From NCBI GenBank assembly GCA_019448385.1, contig JAGTXO010000015.1:826147-890146 (forward strand): a DNA stretch of 64,000 nt, written 5' to 3'. The DNA comes from Diacronema lutheri. Taxonomy: Eukaryota > Haptophyta > Pavlovophyceae > Pavlovales > Pavlovaceae. Position 1 is the first letter of the stretch, and every line of letters begins with the position of its first letter. The notes beneath the pieces are model-generated. The model worked only from the letters and a program-made list of their open reading frames with translations. It ran no database searches and was not told the DNA's origin. Both the position numbers and the translations under genes were made by a program. This document shows positions 55,579 to 64,000 of the stretch, piece by piece.

Positions 55579-56937
55579 ATGGTGGTCGCGGAGTGGATGC
55601 TGGGGATCACCTGCGCGCTCGTCGGCACCTTCTTCTCCGCGACGGGCATGGTGCTCATGAAGGCCTCCGCGCAGGTCGAGGGCAAGCTGCCGTGGTACCG
55701 GCGGCAGCGCTGGCTGATCGGCTGCACGTCGCTCGTCGTGAACGCGACGATCATGGAGACGATCGCGCTCGCGCTCGCGCCGCTCTCGCTGCTCGCGCCG
55801 TTCGCCGGCTGCACCATCGTCTTCTCCACGCTGCTCGCGCGCTGCGGCGCGCTCTCGGCCAAGGAGGCGGTGCACGAGACGCGCTGGGCGGCCATCTGCG
55901 TGACGCTCGTCGGCGTGACGGTGGTCTCGCTGTACGGGCCGCACGACGGGGTGGACGTGACGGAGGCCAATGTGTACGAGCTGCTCTTGCACCGCAGCTT
56001 CGTTGCGTTTGCGCTCGTTTCGACAGTCGCGATCGCGCTCGTGTGTGCGCTCTGGCGGTACGACGGCGCGGCCGTGCGCGCCGACGCGCAGCGCGTGCCG
56101 CTCCTGGCGTACGCGGCGGCGAGCTGTGGCGCGCTCTCGCTGAATTTCCTCAAGGTGCTCGCGCTCGCGCTCCGCTCCGCCACGGGGCCTCGCGCGCCTG
56201 GCTCGCGCACCGAGCTGTTCGCGCCGCACTCGTGGCTCGCGCTACTCGCGCTCGCAGTCTACGCGCCGCTGCAGCTCGCGCTGCTCAACACGGTGCTCGT
56301 GCACTCGCCCGTCTCCTTCGCGGTGCCCATGTACGAGAGCCTGCTCATCGTCCTCTCCATCGTCGCTGGCGGCACGTTTTACCGCGAGTTTGACGGAATG
56401 AGCGCGGGCGAGACGTACGGCTTTGTGGCTGGCGTCGTCGTGACGGTTTGCGGGCTCGCCCTGCTCGCGCTCTCGCACGGCGCGGCCGAGCGCTCGAGGT
56501 CGGGGCTGCCGCACGACCGGCTTGCGCACCGCTCGCCACTCGACGACGACGGCAGCTCGGACGGGCACATGTCCGACGCCCTCGAGGCCTTTGAGGCGAA
56601 GGCTGGGCGCGCGGCTGCAGCCGTGCTCGGCTACGACATGCGCGCGCCCGCGCAGCGCCACGCGCATCACCACCATCACCATCACCATCACCATCATCAC
56701 CAGCAGCAGCAGCAGCGCGAGCCGTATGCGCCGCAGCACGTGCTGGGCGGCTGCGGTGGCGGCGGTGGCGACGGCAGTGGCTTCGCGCGCGACGCCGCGG
56801 CGGGCGCGCCGGCACCCTCGGCCGCGAGCGTCGCGCTCGGCACCATGCGCGCGGCCAGCGGCGTGGGCGACAGCTTGGGTGACCCGCGCACGCTCGACGG
56901 GTACGTGCGGCTTGAGGAGCCCCGTAACTATAGATAG
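55579..56937 (+). CDS. NIPA-like magnesium (divalent cation) transporter
   Basis: 452 residues from the ATG at 55579. Nine or so hydrophobic segments belong to the NIPA/DUF803 branch of the drug/metabolite transporter superfamily: GTFFSATGMVLMKASAQVE, WLIGCTSLVVNATIMETIALALAPLSLLAPF, VPMYESLLIVLSIVAGG, and FREFDGMSAGETYGFVAG. NIPA proteins move Mg2+ and other divalent cations. The tail after residue 310 is cytosolic and holds a 12-His run followed by Gln5, which could bind metal or be a simple CAC/CAT repeat. The stop is 21 bases from the convergent aminotransferase gene. Confidence 0.82.
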   Translation: MVVAEWMLGITCALVGTFFSATGMVLMKASAQVEGKLPWYRRQRWLIGCTSLVVNATIMETIALALAPLSLLAPFAGCTIVFSTLLARCGALSAKEAVHETRWAAICVTLVGVTVVSLYGPHDGVDVTEANVYELLLHRSFVAFALVSTVAIALVCALWRYDGAAVRADAQRVPLLAYAAASCGALSLNFLKVLALALRSATGPRAPGSRTELFAPHSWLALLALAVYAPLQLALLNTVLVHSPVSFAVPMYESLLIVLSIVAGGTFYREFDGMSAGETYGFVAGVVVTVCGLALLALSHGAAERSRSGLPHDRLAHRSPLDDDGSSDGHMSDALEAFEAKAGRAAAAVLGYDMRAPAQRHAHHHHHHHHHHHHQQQQQREPYAPQHVLGGCGGGGGDGSGFARDAAAGAPAPSAASVALGTMRAASGVGDSLGDPRTLDGYVRLEEPRNYR

Positions 56938-56958
56938 ACGCGCCTCTTTGCTGAGCTC

Positions 56959-58269
56959 TCAGCGCGCCCACCAACTTTCGATGCGCGCCATCGCTTCAGC
57001 GACGTCGGCTGGCGGCCCCGCGTAACTCAGCCGCACGCGACGTGGGCCCTCGGGCGCACCAGGCGCCTCGAAATCGCTTCCCGGCGTGAGCGCGACGCGC
57101 ACGTCCGGGTCTGCGAGCAGCGCCGCGCAGAGCGCCTCCGCGTCGAGCACCGGCGCGCCGGCGGCACCGGCGGCTGCGGCGCGGCGCGCCGCGCGCGCAC
57201 CCAGCGCGTCGTGCACATCGGCGTACACGTAGAAGGCGCCGTCGGCAGGCGCGATGCGCGATGCGTCGACGCCGATGCGCGTGAGCGCGCCGAGCACTAC
57301 CGCGCGCGAGCGCGCGTACACCGCCGCTCGCGCGTCGAGCTCGGCGGTCGCGTCGGGCGTTGTGAGAGCTGCGAGCGCGGCGTGCTGCGAGATCGCCGGC
57401 GCGCAGATGTTGAGGTTCTGCTGCAGGCGCTCGACGGCGCCGTCAAGCTCGGCAGGCGCGACGAGCCAGCCCACGCGCCAGCCCGTCATCGAGTGGTACT
57501 TTGAAAAGGAGCCGACGATGAGCGCGCCGCCGGGCGCGCCGCCGCGTGGCTCGGAGAGCGCCGCCGACACGTCGACGGCGGGCGGGTAGCTGAGGCCGAG
57601 GTACGTCTCGTCCGAGACGAGGCGGAGGCCAAGCTCGCGCGCGGTCGCGCACAGCTCGGCCATCTGCTCCGGGCTGTACGCCGTGCCCGTCGGGTTGGCC
57701 GGCGAAGCGAGGATGGCGCCCGCAAGCGGCGGCAGCCCCCGCGCGCGACGCGTGGCGGCCGTCGCGCGCAGCTCGGCGGCGCCGTCGCGGAAGGGGTGCG
57801 CGCCGCCGGCGAGCGGCACGGCCTCACAGCCAAGCGCGGCAAGCACGTTGCGATAGCACGGGTACGTCGTGCGCGCGAGCGCGACCGCGTCGCCCGCGTC
57901 GAACGCGGCCGCGCACGCGAGCACGAGCCCAGCCGACGCGCCTGATGTGACGTGTATGCGCTCGGGCGGCACGTCGGCGCCGAGCGCTGCGGCGTAGTGC
58001 GCCGAGATGGCACGGCGCAGCTCGAGCAGCCCGCGCGCTGGCGTGTACCCCAGCGCCGCCGGCGGGCCGTCGAGCACCACCTTGGCCGCCGCGACGGCGG
58101 CGCGCGGCGCGCCGCCGGACGGCTCGCCGAGCTCGAGGTGGAGCACGCGCGCGCCTGAGCGCTCGATCGCGCGTGCCGCCTGCAGCACGTCCATCGCCTT
58201 GAACGACGAGACGGCGCCGGCGCGCGCCGACGCGGCGGCGAGCGCGCGCGCGGCGCGGGAGGCGCTCAT
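56959..58269 (-). CDS. PLP-dependent class I/II aminotransferase
   Basis: 436 residues from the ATG at 58269. Fold-type I features: LELGEPSGGAPRA, GYTPARGLLELRRAI, HVTSGASAGLVLA, RTTYPCYRNVLAALG, ASPANPTGTAYS, SDETYLGLSYP, and the PLP-Lys in GSFSKYHSMTGWRVGW. The Arg near the C-terminus (RRVRLSYAG) fits the carboxylate-binding Arg. The order fits bacterial-type aspartate or tyrosine aminotransferase relatives; the amino donor is uncertain. The first 25 residues (MSASRAARALAAASARAGAVSS) could be a mitochondrial or plastid presequence. No intron is needed. Confidence 0.85.
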   Translation of the reverse strand: MSASRAARALAAASARAGAVSSFKAMDVLQAARAIERSGARVLHLELGEPSGGAPRAAVAAAKVVLDGPPAALGYTPARGLLELRRAISAHYAAALGADVPPERIHVTSGASAGLVLACAAAFDAGDAVALARTTYPCYRNVLAALGCEAVPLAGGAHPFRDGAAELRATAATRRARGLPPLAGAILASPANPTGTAYSPEQMAELCATARELGLRLVSDETYLGLSYPPAVDVSAALSEPRGGAPGGALIVGSFSKYHSMTGWRVGWLVAPAELDGAVERLQQNLNICAPAISQHAALAALTTPDATAELDARAAVYARSRAVVLGALTRIGVDASRIAPADGAFYVYADVHDALGARAARRAAAAGAAGAPVLDAEALCAALLADPDVRVALTPGSDFEAPGAPEGPRRVRLSYAGPPADVAEAMARIESWWAR

Positions 58270-58546
58270 GCTGAGGCAGATTCGCTCCGCACCTCGATCC
58301 CGGGATCGCGTCCCCGAGTTGCGCTCGCGACTTTCGCTCGGTGACAAAACTTTTTCTGGGACGCAGCCCAGTGGCCACCGGCGAGGCCCCGTGCAGCACG
58401 ACCCCCACCCCCCATGTGGGTCATGTGGCTTCCCGTGCGCCCGTTGACACCCGTCTGATGACCGCCCCTCTCCATGCCCGGCCTTCTCCTCCTCGTCCCC
58501 ATCTCCCCACTCAGCCATCCATCCTCAGTCAGCCATCCATCCTCAG

Positions 58547-58895
58547 TCAGGCGTGCATCTGCGCGCGCAATGCAACGAGGCGGAATGAGTCGGCGCCGCC
58601 GAGGCCACCGCCGCCACCCGCGAGGCCGGCGAGCGCGAGCAACGCGTCGGCGCGCGCCTCGAGCCTCGCTTGCTCCGCCGCGACGCCGGCGGCCTGCGCG
58701 TGCTGCTCGCGCAGCGCACCCATCGTGCGCGCGAGGACGCGCGGCAGCAGCCGTTGCACCGACGGCGCGCTCGCGCGCAGTTGGCGCGCGCACGCGTCGA
58801 GCTGCGCGGGCTACGCGAGGCGGAGGGGAGGCGGCGGGGGAGAGGAGTGCGGCAGCGGCGCGCGTGAGTGCGCGCCCGCGCAGTGCGCAACGGCG

Positions 58896-58927
<32 letters not shown>

Positions 58928-61900
58928 TCCCCTCTCCCCTCCCCTCCCCTTCTCGCGCAGCATGGGCGCACCGAGAGAGGGAGCAGCGCGAGCTCGTCGG
59001 CTGCGGCGACGCAGCCCGCCGCGTCCGAGCTCGCGTGCGCACGCAGGCAGCGGTGCACGGCGAGAAGCGCGGCACACTCGCGCGCCTCGGCGCCGCTCGC
59101 CGCGTCGCCGCGCGCGGCCGCCGCGCGCAACGCATTCTCGCAGCTCGCCGCCGCACGCGCGCACGCGGCCGCCGAGGCCTTTGCGACGCCGCCCGCCGGC
59201 TCGGACGGCGGCGCGAACGCCGCGTCGGGCGCGGCGAGCAGCGCGTCGGCGAGCGCGGCCGCGCACGTGCCGAGCGCGCGCGCCGGCTCGTTCGCGGCGA
59301 GCAGAAGCTGCGCCTGCGCCGGATGGCGTCGCGCAGGTGGAAGGGGAGGAAAGGGGGGGGAAGGGGAAGGGGAAGGGGAGGCGAGGGGAGAAGCGTGAGG
59401 CGGGCGCGGCAGCGCAGCGCAGCGCGGCGCGCAACGCGCTCGGCGCGACCCACCGCATCCGCCGCCTCGCCGCTTGCGTGCAGCAGCTGCGCGGCGGCGA
59501 GCGCGAGCGCGTGGCGCGCGTGCTGCGAGAGGAAGCTGAGAGCCCAGCCCGCGTTGCCCGGACTGGCCGGACTGCCGAGCAGCTCCTGCACAGGGGAAGG
59601 CGGGGACGGGACGGGGCGCGTGAGGCGCGTGCGCGCGCCCCCGCGGCTGCGCGCGCAGCGTGCGGCGCACAAGATGGCGACCATGGGCGACGATGAGCTG
59701 CGCGCTGAGGGCGAGGCGTTGCCCCTCGCTGCCGCCCATGAAGCAGTAGCGCAGCGCCGCGCCCGCGCTCTCGGCGAAGAGGCCGCGCGCGTGCAGCTCG
59801 AGCAGCGCGCGCAGCCGCAGCGCGGGCACGGCCGGCGCGGCCACACCGCGCGCGCCGGTCGCCGCGCCCGTGTCGACTGCGTCCTGCGTGTCGACGAGCA
59901 CGTCCAACATCTCCGCGCCGTCCGCGCCAACGCGCGGCGCCGAATCGTCGGTGGCGAGGAGGCCGCCGCTGTGCAGCGCGAGGGCGAGGTGGAGACCATC
60001 GACACGCAGCGCGCCACCTGCCGCCATCGCGAGGTGCGCCGCCGCTTTTTCAAACTGGAGCGACGCGACGAGCACCGTCGCGTAGAGCGCGTCCGAGCCG
60101 GACGGCGGCGCGGCAAAGTGGCGCGCGCCGTATGTGCGCGAGAGCAGCAGCTGCAGCTGCGCGAGCGCCGCGCCGCCCGCCGCCGCGCCGTGCGCATCGT
60201 GCGTGGCGAGGACGAGGCCGAGTCGGTGCCACAGGTAGTCCTCGACGCACGAGAGGCCGCGCCGGCCGCCGTCTGCGAGGGGCGCAGCTGAGACCTGCGC
60301 GTAGAGCAGAGCGCACTGCTCGCTCAACTCGCAGCCGAGCGAGGCGCGCGCCGCGCTGCGCGCCGCGTCGGAGCCGCCGCCGGCGGCGGCGGCGGAGGCG
60401 GCGGTAGCGGCGGCGGCAGCTGCCGTGGTGGCCGCGTCCGCCCAGCCCGTCGCGTACTCCGCGGCGACGGCGGCGAGCAGCTCGCGACCGATCGGCGGTT
60501 GGCCGGGCCTGTCGGCGACGGCGGCGAGCTCGCGCAGCGCCGCGGCGAGCGCGTCGGTCGAGGCGCGCAGCCGCGCATGCGTGCGGCGCGCTCGGTCGAG
60601 CGCGCGCGAGGCCGCGGGCCACTCGTGCGCGCGCGCGCACGCGAAGAGGACCGCCCAGAGCGGCACGTCGCCAGCACCGGGCGCGCCCAAACTGACCGTC
60701 TCGCAGCACGGCACGCCCGCGTCGGCGGCCGCGCGCACATCGGCGGCGCCGAGCGGCGTGGGCGCGGCGAGCAGCCGCAGCCGCGCGTGCGCCGCCGCCG
60801 CGTGCTCCCAGCCCGGCTCGCCGCCGCGCGCGCCGTCGGTGGCGGCGGCGGCGATGCGCGCGTCGACCATTCGGCGGTACTGCGAGCCGAGCTGGGCGAG
60901 GGCACCGCACAGCAGCGCGCGCAGCAGCTCGGGCGAGCGCGCGCGCCACGCGCCCTCGTCAGCGGCGCGCAGCGCGGGCGCGCGCTCCGCGTCGGCCGCG
61001 CGCGCCGCGCCGTCGACGATCGCGGCGGCGAGCGCCCACAGCTCGGCCAGCTTGCGTGCCGAGTCGGCGTGCGCGCCGCCGGGCAGCTGCGCGCGCAGCG
61101 CGCCGGGCACGCCGGCGAGCCGACGCACGAGCGCGTCGGGCGCCGCCGGTCCGCCGAGCGCGCCATCCGCGCCGTTTGGCGCGCTCAGCGCCGCAAAATA
61201 AGCCGCGGCGCGTGGATCGCGAATGCGCATCGCCGCATCCTCTGCGCCCGCGCCGGCTGCGCGCGGCGCGCGCGCGACGGCCACCGGCGGCGCGGGCGGC
61301 GCGGCCGCGGCCGCCGGCGGCCAGCTGCCCGCGCGGTGCGCGAGCGCGCGCAGCGTTGCCGCGTGGTCGTGCGCGGCCGCCGCCTGCGCGTGCTCGAGCG
61401 CGGCCGCGAAGAAGCTCGCCGTGCTGCGGGCGCGCGCGTCGTCGACGACGGCGCAGACAACGCGCTCGCGCTGCGCCTGTGCGAGCGGGCGTGCGGGACG
61501 CGCCGGAAGGTCGAGTTGGGAGAGGGCAGGCGGGATAAGCTGCGCGGCGCGCGGCGCGCGGCGCGGCGCGGCGCGGCGCGCGGCGCGGCGCGCGGCGGGC
61601 GCGCGGCGCGGCGGCGCGCGCCTGCAGCCAGCCGTCGAGGTCGTCGGGTGGCGCGTCGGCGGAGGTGTCAAAGTAGGTCTCGTCCGACTCGTCGAGCTCG
61701 CGCAGCAGCCCGTCCGTGTCCATCGCCGTCGCGTCGATCCCGCGCCGCGCGAGGAAGACGAGCGCGCGCGCGCGCTGCTCGGCGTCGCCGCCGCCGTCGC
61801 CGCCGTCGCGCGCGGCGCGCGCCTCGAGCGCGGCGGTCTGCGCGAGGAGCTGCGGCAGGTCGCGGCGCATCGGCGCGAATTCAGCGCCGTCGCGCGGCGC

Positions 61901-61942
61901 CAGCCGCTGCGCGCCGCGCCGCAGGTCTTCGAGCGAGGCCAT
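58547..61942 (-). CDS. NUP93: Nucleoporin Nup93/Nic96; five exons
   Basis: Minus-strand exons 61942-61622, 61476-59671, 59585-59454, 59313-58972 and 58810-58547 give 954 residues, longer than human NUP93 (819). The N-terminus has VCAVVDDARARSTASFFAAALE, like the Nup93 EAQRQTYEDF segment. The core shows SCVEDYLWHRLGLVL, TVLVASLQFEKAAAHLA, and ALRYCFMGG. The C-terminus keeps LVPL-like ELALLPLS and RVLARTMGALREQ. Nup93 is a scaffold of the inner ring of the nuclear pore. Intron 1 appears to be GC-AG (CAG/GCGCGC). The last acceptor could be TAG/CCC or, nine bases on, CAG/CTC. Intron 4 contains a G27 run on the sense strand. It is the first clear housekeeping gene from the telomere. Confidence 0.85.
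58901..58927. repeat. C27 homopolymer
   Basis: Inside Nup93 intron 4; on the gene's strand it is G27. This is the exception to the C-on-sense-strand pattern of other intronic runs. Confidence 0.95.
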
Positions 61943-61958
61943 TTCGACAGGGGGGGGT

Positions 61959-61976
61959 TGCGACCAGCAGGTCGCA
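61959..61976. repeat. 7-base stem hairpin in the Nup93/PH divergent region
   Basis: TGCGACC AGCA GGTCGCA is a perfect 7-base inverted repeat with a 4-base loop, just upstream of the Nup93 ATG at 61942. A possible regulator site. Confidence 0.5.
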
Positions 61977-62079
61977 GAGGCGAGGGCGCGCAGGATGGGG
62001 GCGCGAAAAGAAAAAACTCAATCAAGAGACCACGCTCCGACCCGTCCGCCGAGCCGAGCCCGTCCCGCGGTACGTGCTG

Positions 62080-63350
62080 ATGGGCTCCGTCTCGGCGCGG
62101 CCGCTCAGCCACGACGAGCCTTGCGCGAAGGTGGGGTACGCCTTCAAGGAGAGCGCGCACCTGCGCGCGTACCGAAAGCGCTGGCTCGTCCTCACGGCCA
62201 CGCACCTCTACACGTTCAAGCCGGCCGCCGCCGCGCCAACCGCGGTGCGCGCGCGCGCGCCGTCGCGCGGGTGCAAGTGCGCCCGCGCGTGGCGCTGACG
62301 GTCGCGCCCCGCTACAACGCCGCGCGCTTTGCGATGCTGCGGCGCGGCGCACGCGCAGAGCATTGAGCTGCTGGCGTGCAGGGTGTGCTGGCAAGGCGGT
62401 GGTGCCATCGTCGGCGGCCGCTGCCTGCCCGCGTTCGTCCTCGTCCTGCCAGGGCATCACTACACCTTCGCGTGCGCGGACAGGCCCACGTGCGTCGAGT
62501 GGATTGCAGTCATCGGTGCGGCGTTGCGCACGGCGACAGCGCCGCTGCCGCCGCCCCTGCCGCCGCCGCTGCGGCGCTCCAACCCCTGAACGAGCGCGCG
62601 CCCTGCACCCGTGCGGTCGTCGCTTCGCCGCGGCATTGCCCGCCTGGCCCCTTGCGCGTGCGCTTGTGCTGCGCAGGCGAGCTGGCCGGTCGCCTTCGCG
62701 CCGCGCCGCGCGCCGTCGGGGCGGGCGAGGCGCGGCGCGGCGATGCAGCGGGCGCGGCGCGCCCCTTGCGCGCGGGCTCGCGCACGGCGACCACAACGCC
62801 GGGCGCGCGCGAGCGCGCGAGCGCACGCGCGCGTGCGCCCGCAACAGCGTTACGACCACCCAACCGTGTGGATGATGCACGGGCGGCCTCCGCGGCGTGC
62901 GCGCGGCTTCGGCCGGACATGCGGCGGCTGCCGCAATCGCCGCCCGACAGTGATGGCGACGGCTGCGGTGGCGGCGCACGCGCGGCTGCGGCGGCGCGCT
63001 GCGAGCCACCGGCGGAGGAGCCGCGGCTCCTCGCGCCGGCAAACGCGACATTGGCGCAGCTCCGTGGGCTCAACAACGGCGCGCACGGTGGCATGCTGCT
63101 CGCTATGGTCGTCGCACACAACGGTGGCGATGTAGCGGCATGCGAGCGCGACTTAATCGCGCTCGCCGACTGGGACACGCTGTTCGCCGACCTCGAGGCG
63201 CTCGGCTTTTGCGACGCGACGAGCAACCGCGCCGCGCTCATTGAGAGCCACGGCGACATGCATACCGCCGTGCGCGCCCTCGTCAAAGGCCGCGCGCCGC
63301 CGCCGGGCGCTCCGCCGGCCGACTCACACGAGGCGTCGTGCGCATACTGA
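62080..63350 (+). CDS. PH-domain protein with UBA-like C-terminus; three exons (last border tentative)
   Basis: Exons 62080-62244, 62359-62515 and 62677-63350 give 331 residues. The PH domain is split by the first intron: VGYAFKESAHLRAYRKRWLVLT and HLYTFK, then SIELLACRV, FVLVLPGHHYTFACADRP and CVEWIAVIG. The C-terminus has a UBA-like fold (TLFADLEALGFCDATSNRAALIESHGDMHTAVRALVKG). Residues between are Gly/Ala/Arg-rich. The second splice (ATCG/GTGCGG) keeps phase but is tentative because other acceptors exist. PH plus UBA-like suggests membrane targeting with ubiquitin binding, in trafficking or signalling. It lies about 380 bases from the telomere. The true start may be in an upstream exon. 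Confidence 0.6.
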
Positions 63351-63732
63351 AGGGCAGCTGCCGCTTTGCCGGCTAGCGAAGAGGACCCGTGGTGTGGGGG
63401 AGACGGGATAAGACGATGCCGCAAGAGCTGCACAGGGCCAGCTGGACTTTCAAAGCCATCAGGCCGTGTGGGGGTGGGGTTAGATTGAAGCCCTGTCCTT
63501 CGCGCCGTCGCCCTTCTGGAGCGGCTCAACGGCGCTCAGCGCGCGGCGCAAACGGTCCGTCCATCGCCTCGCGCGCTCATGCATCGCGCGTGAAAGATTG
63601 GTGCTTGTGCTCCACCGCGCCGCCGGACTGGAGCGTTGGCAGCGATGGCGAAGCACTGCCATCACAGTCGCTCATGATGACGGCGTCCGACACCGCGCGC
63701 TGTTCCGTCTCGCGCAGGGTAAAGATGACGAG
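63351..63732. other. Subtelomeric segment without a convincing intact gene
   Basis: No full gene is seen. On the minus strand a 51-residue frame (63732-63577) begins exactly at the telomere junction (a TAA precedes it in the telomere repeat) and has a coding-like composition (VIFTLRETEQRAVSD, VIMSDCDGSASPSLPTLQ). It may be the tail of a gene truncated by the chromosome end. The evidence is weak. Confidence 0.5.
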
Positions 63733-64000
63733 TTAGGGTTAGAGTTAGGGTTAGGGTTAGGGTTAGGGTTAGGGTTAGGGTTAGGGTTAGGGTTAGGGTT
63801 AGGGTTAGGGTTAGGGTTAGGGTTAGGGTTAGGGTTAGGGTTAGGGTTAGGGTTAGGGTTAGGGTTAGGGTTAGGGTTAGGGTTAGGGTTAGGGTTAGGG
63901 TTAGGGTTAGGGTTAGGGTTAGGGTTAGGGTTAGGGTTAGGGTTAGGTTAGGGTTAGGGTTAGGGTTAGGGTTAGGGTTAGGGTTAGGGTTAGGGTTAGG
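63733..64000 (+). repeat. Telomere, TTAGGG repeats
   Basis: About 44 units of TTAGGG run to the end of the window in the orientation of a right-hand chromosome end. The innermost part is degenerate (TTAGGG then TTAGAG), and one short TTAGG unit lies at 63943-63947. The repeat is the vertebrate-type hexamer, also used by haptophytes and many other protists. Confidence 0.98.

Noticed and set aside
58543-63051. A 1502-codon minus frame upstream of and over Nup93
   Set aside because: The part beyond 61942 is low complexity and antisense to the PH/UBA gene. The 5' limit of Nup93 is fixed by MASLEDLRRG and the splice pattern.
1-64000. tRNA, rRNA or snRNA genes
   Set aside because: I looked for cloverleaf-type B-box sequences and rRNA-like blocks and saw none I could support by eye. 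A covariance search could change this.

Overview
This is the right-hand end of a chromosome of a very GC-rich, gene-dense, flagellated photosynthetic eukaryote. The last 268 bases are TTAGGG telomere repeat, running outward. Short spliceosomal introns, a nucleoporin, an IFT54-type domain, an ENTH adaptor, RING-CH and F-box proteins rule out a bacterium. One protein has an N-terminus that reads as signal peptide plus basic transit region, as expected for a red-derived secondary plastid. My best guess is a haptophyte, probably of the Pavlova/Diacronema type. That guess is inference; no rRNA or organelle marker lies in the window.

About 33 genes fill roughly 63 kb, usually alternating in orientation. 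From the left they are: a Sel1-repeat gene cut by the window edge (-); Mpv17-like (+); Ni/Co transporter (-); F-box/JmjC oxygenase (+); stand-alone anticodon-binding protein (-); a plastid-type membrane protein (+); GH5-CBM43 glucanase (+); LRR-PIN protein (+); cyanuric-acid-hydrolase-like enzyme (-); MFS transporter (-); methyltransferase/2OG-oxygenase fusion (-); Golgi glycosyltransferase (+); threonine dehydratase (+); cytochrome P450 (+); ENTH adaptor (-); hybrid histidine kinase (-); F-box/kinase (-); RING-CH E3 ligase (-); IFT54-CH/zinc-finger/J-domain fusion (+); a frameshifted zinc-finger gene (-); Kelch-IPT-filamin protein (+); WSC protein (+); SDR (-); EEP phosphodiesterase (+); an unrecognised secreted protein (-); YcnI/DUF1775 membrane protein (+); TTC5 (-); GT77 (+); protein kinase (-); NIPA-like transporter (+); aminotransferase (-); Nup93 (-); PH/UBA-like protein (+); then about 380 bases of subtelomere and the telomere.

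I placed 24 introns by joining reading frames, of 85-282 bases. Fifteen begin GTGCGC and two appear to be GC-AG. Several contain long C runs on the sense strand. Many neighbours are head-to-head with only 32-199 bases between start codons, and convergent stop codons lie as close as 17-21 bases.

I see no single biosynthetic or defence cluster; the genes look like mixed housekeeping and signalling genes. The most unusual content is in domain fusions (IFT54-CH with RanBP2 zinc finger and J domain; methyltransferase with 2OG oxygenase; LRR with PIN), a cyanuric-hydrolase-like protein with an altered lysine motif, a bacterial-type YcnI domain in a eukaryote, the splice-donor usage, and the very tight divergent promoters. 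Exon borders and family names come from reading the sequence only. High GC gives many long antisense open frames; I treated these as shadows.
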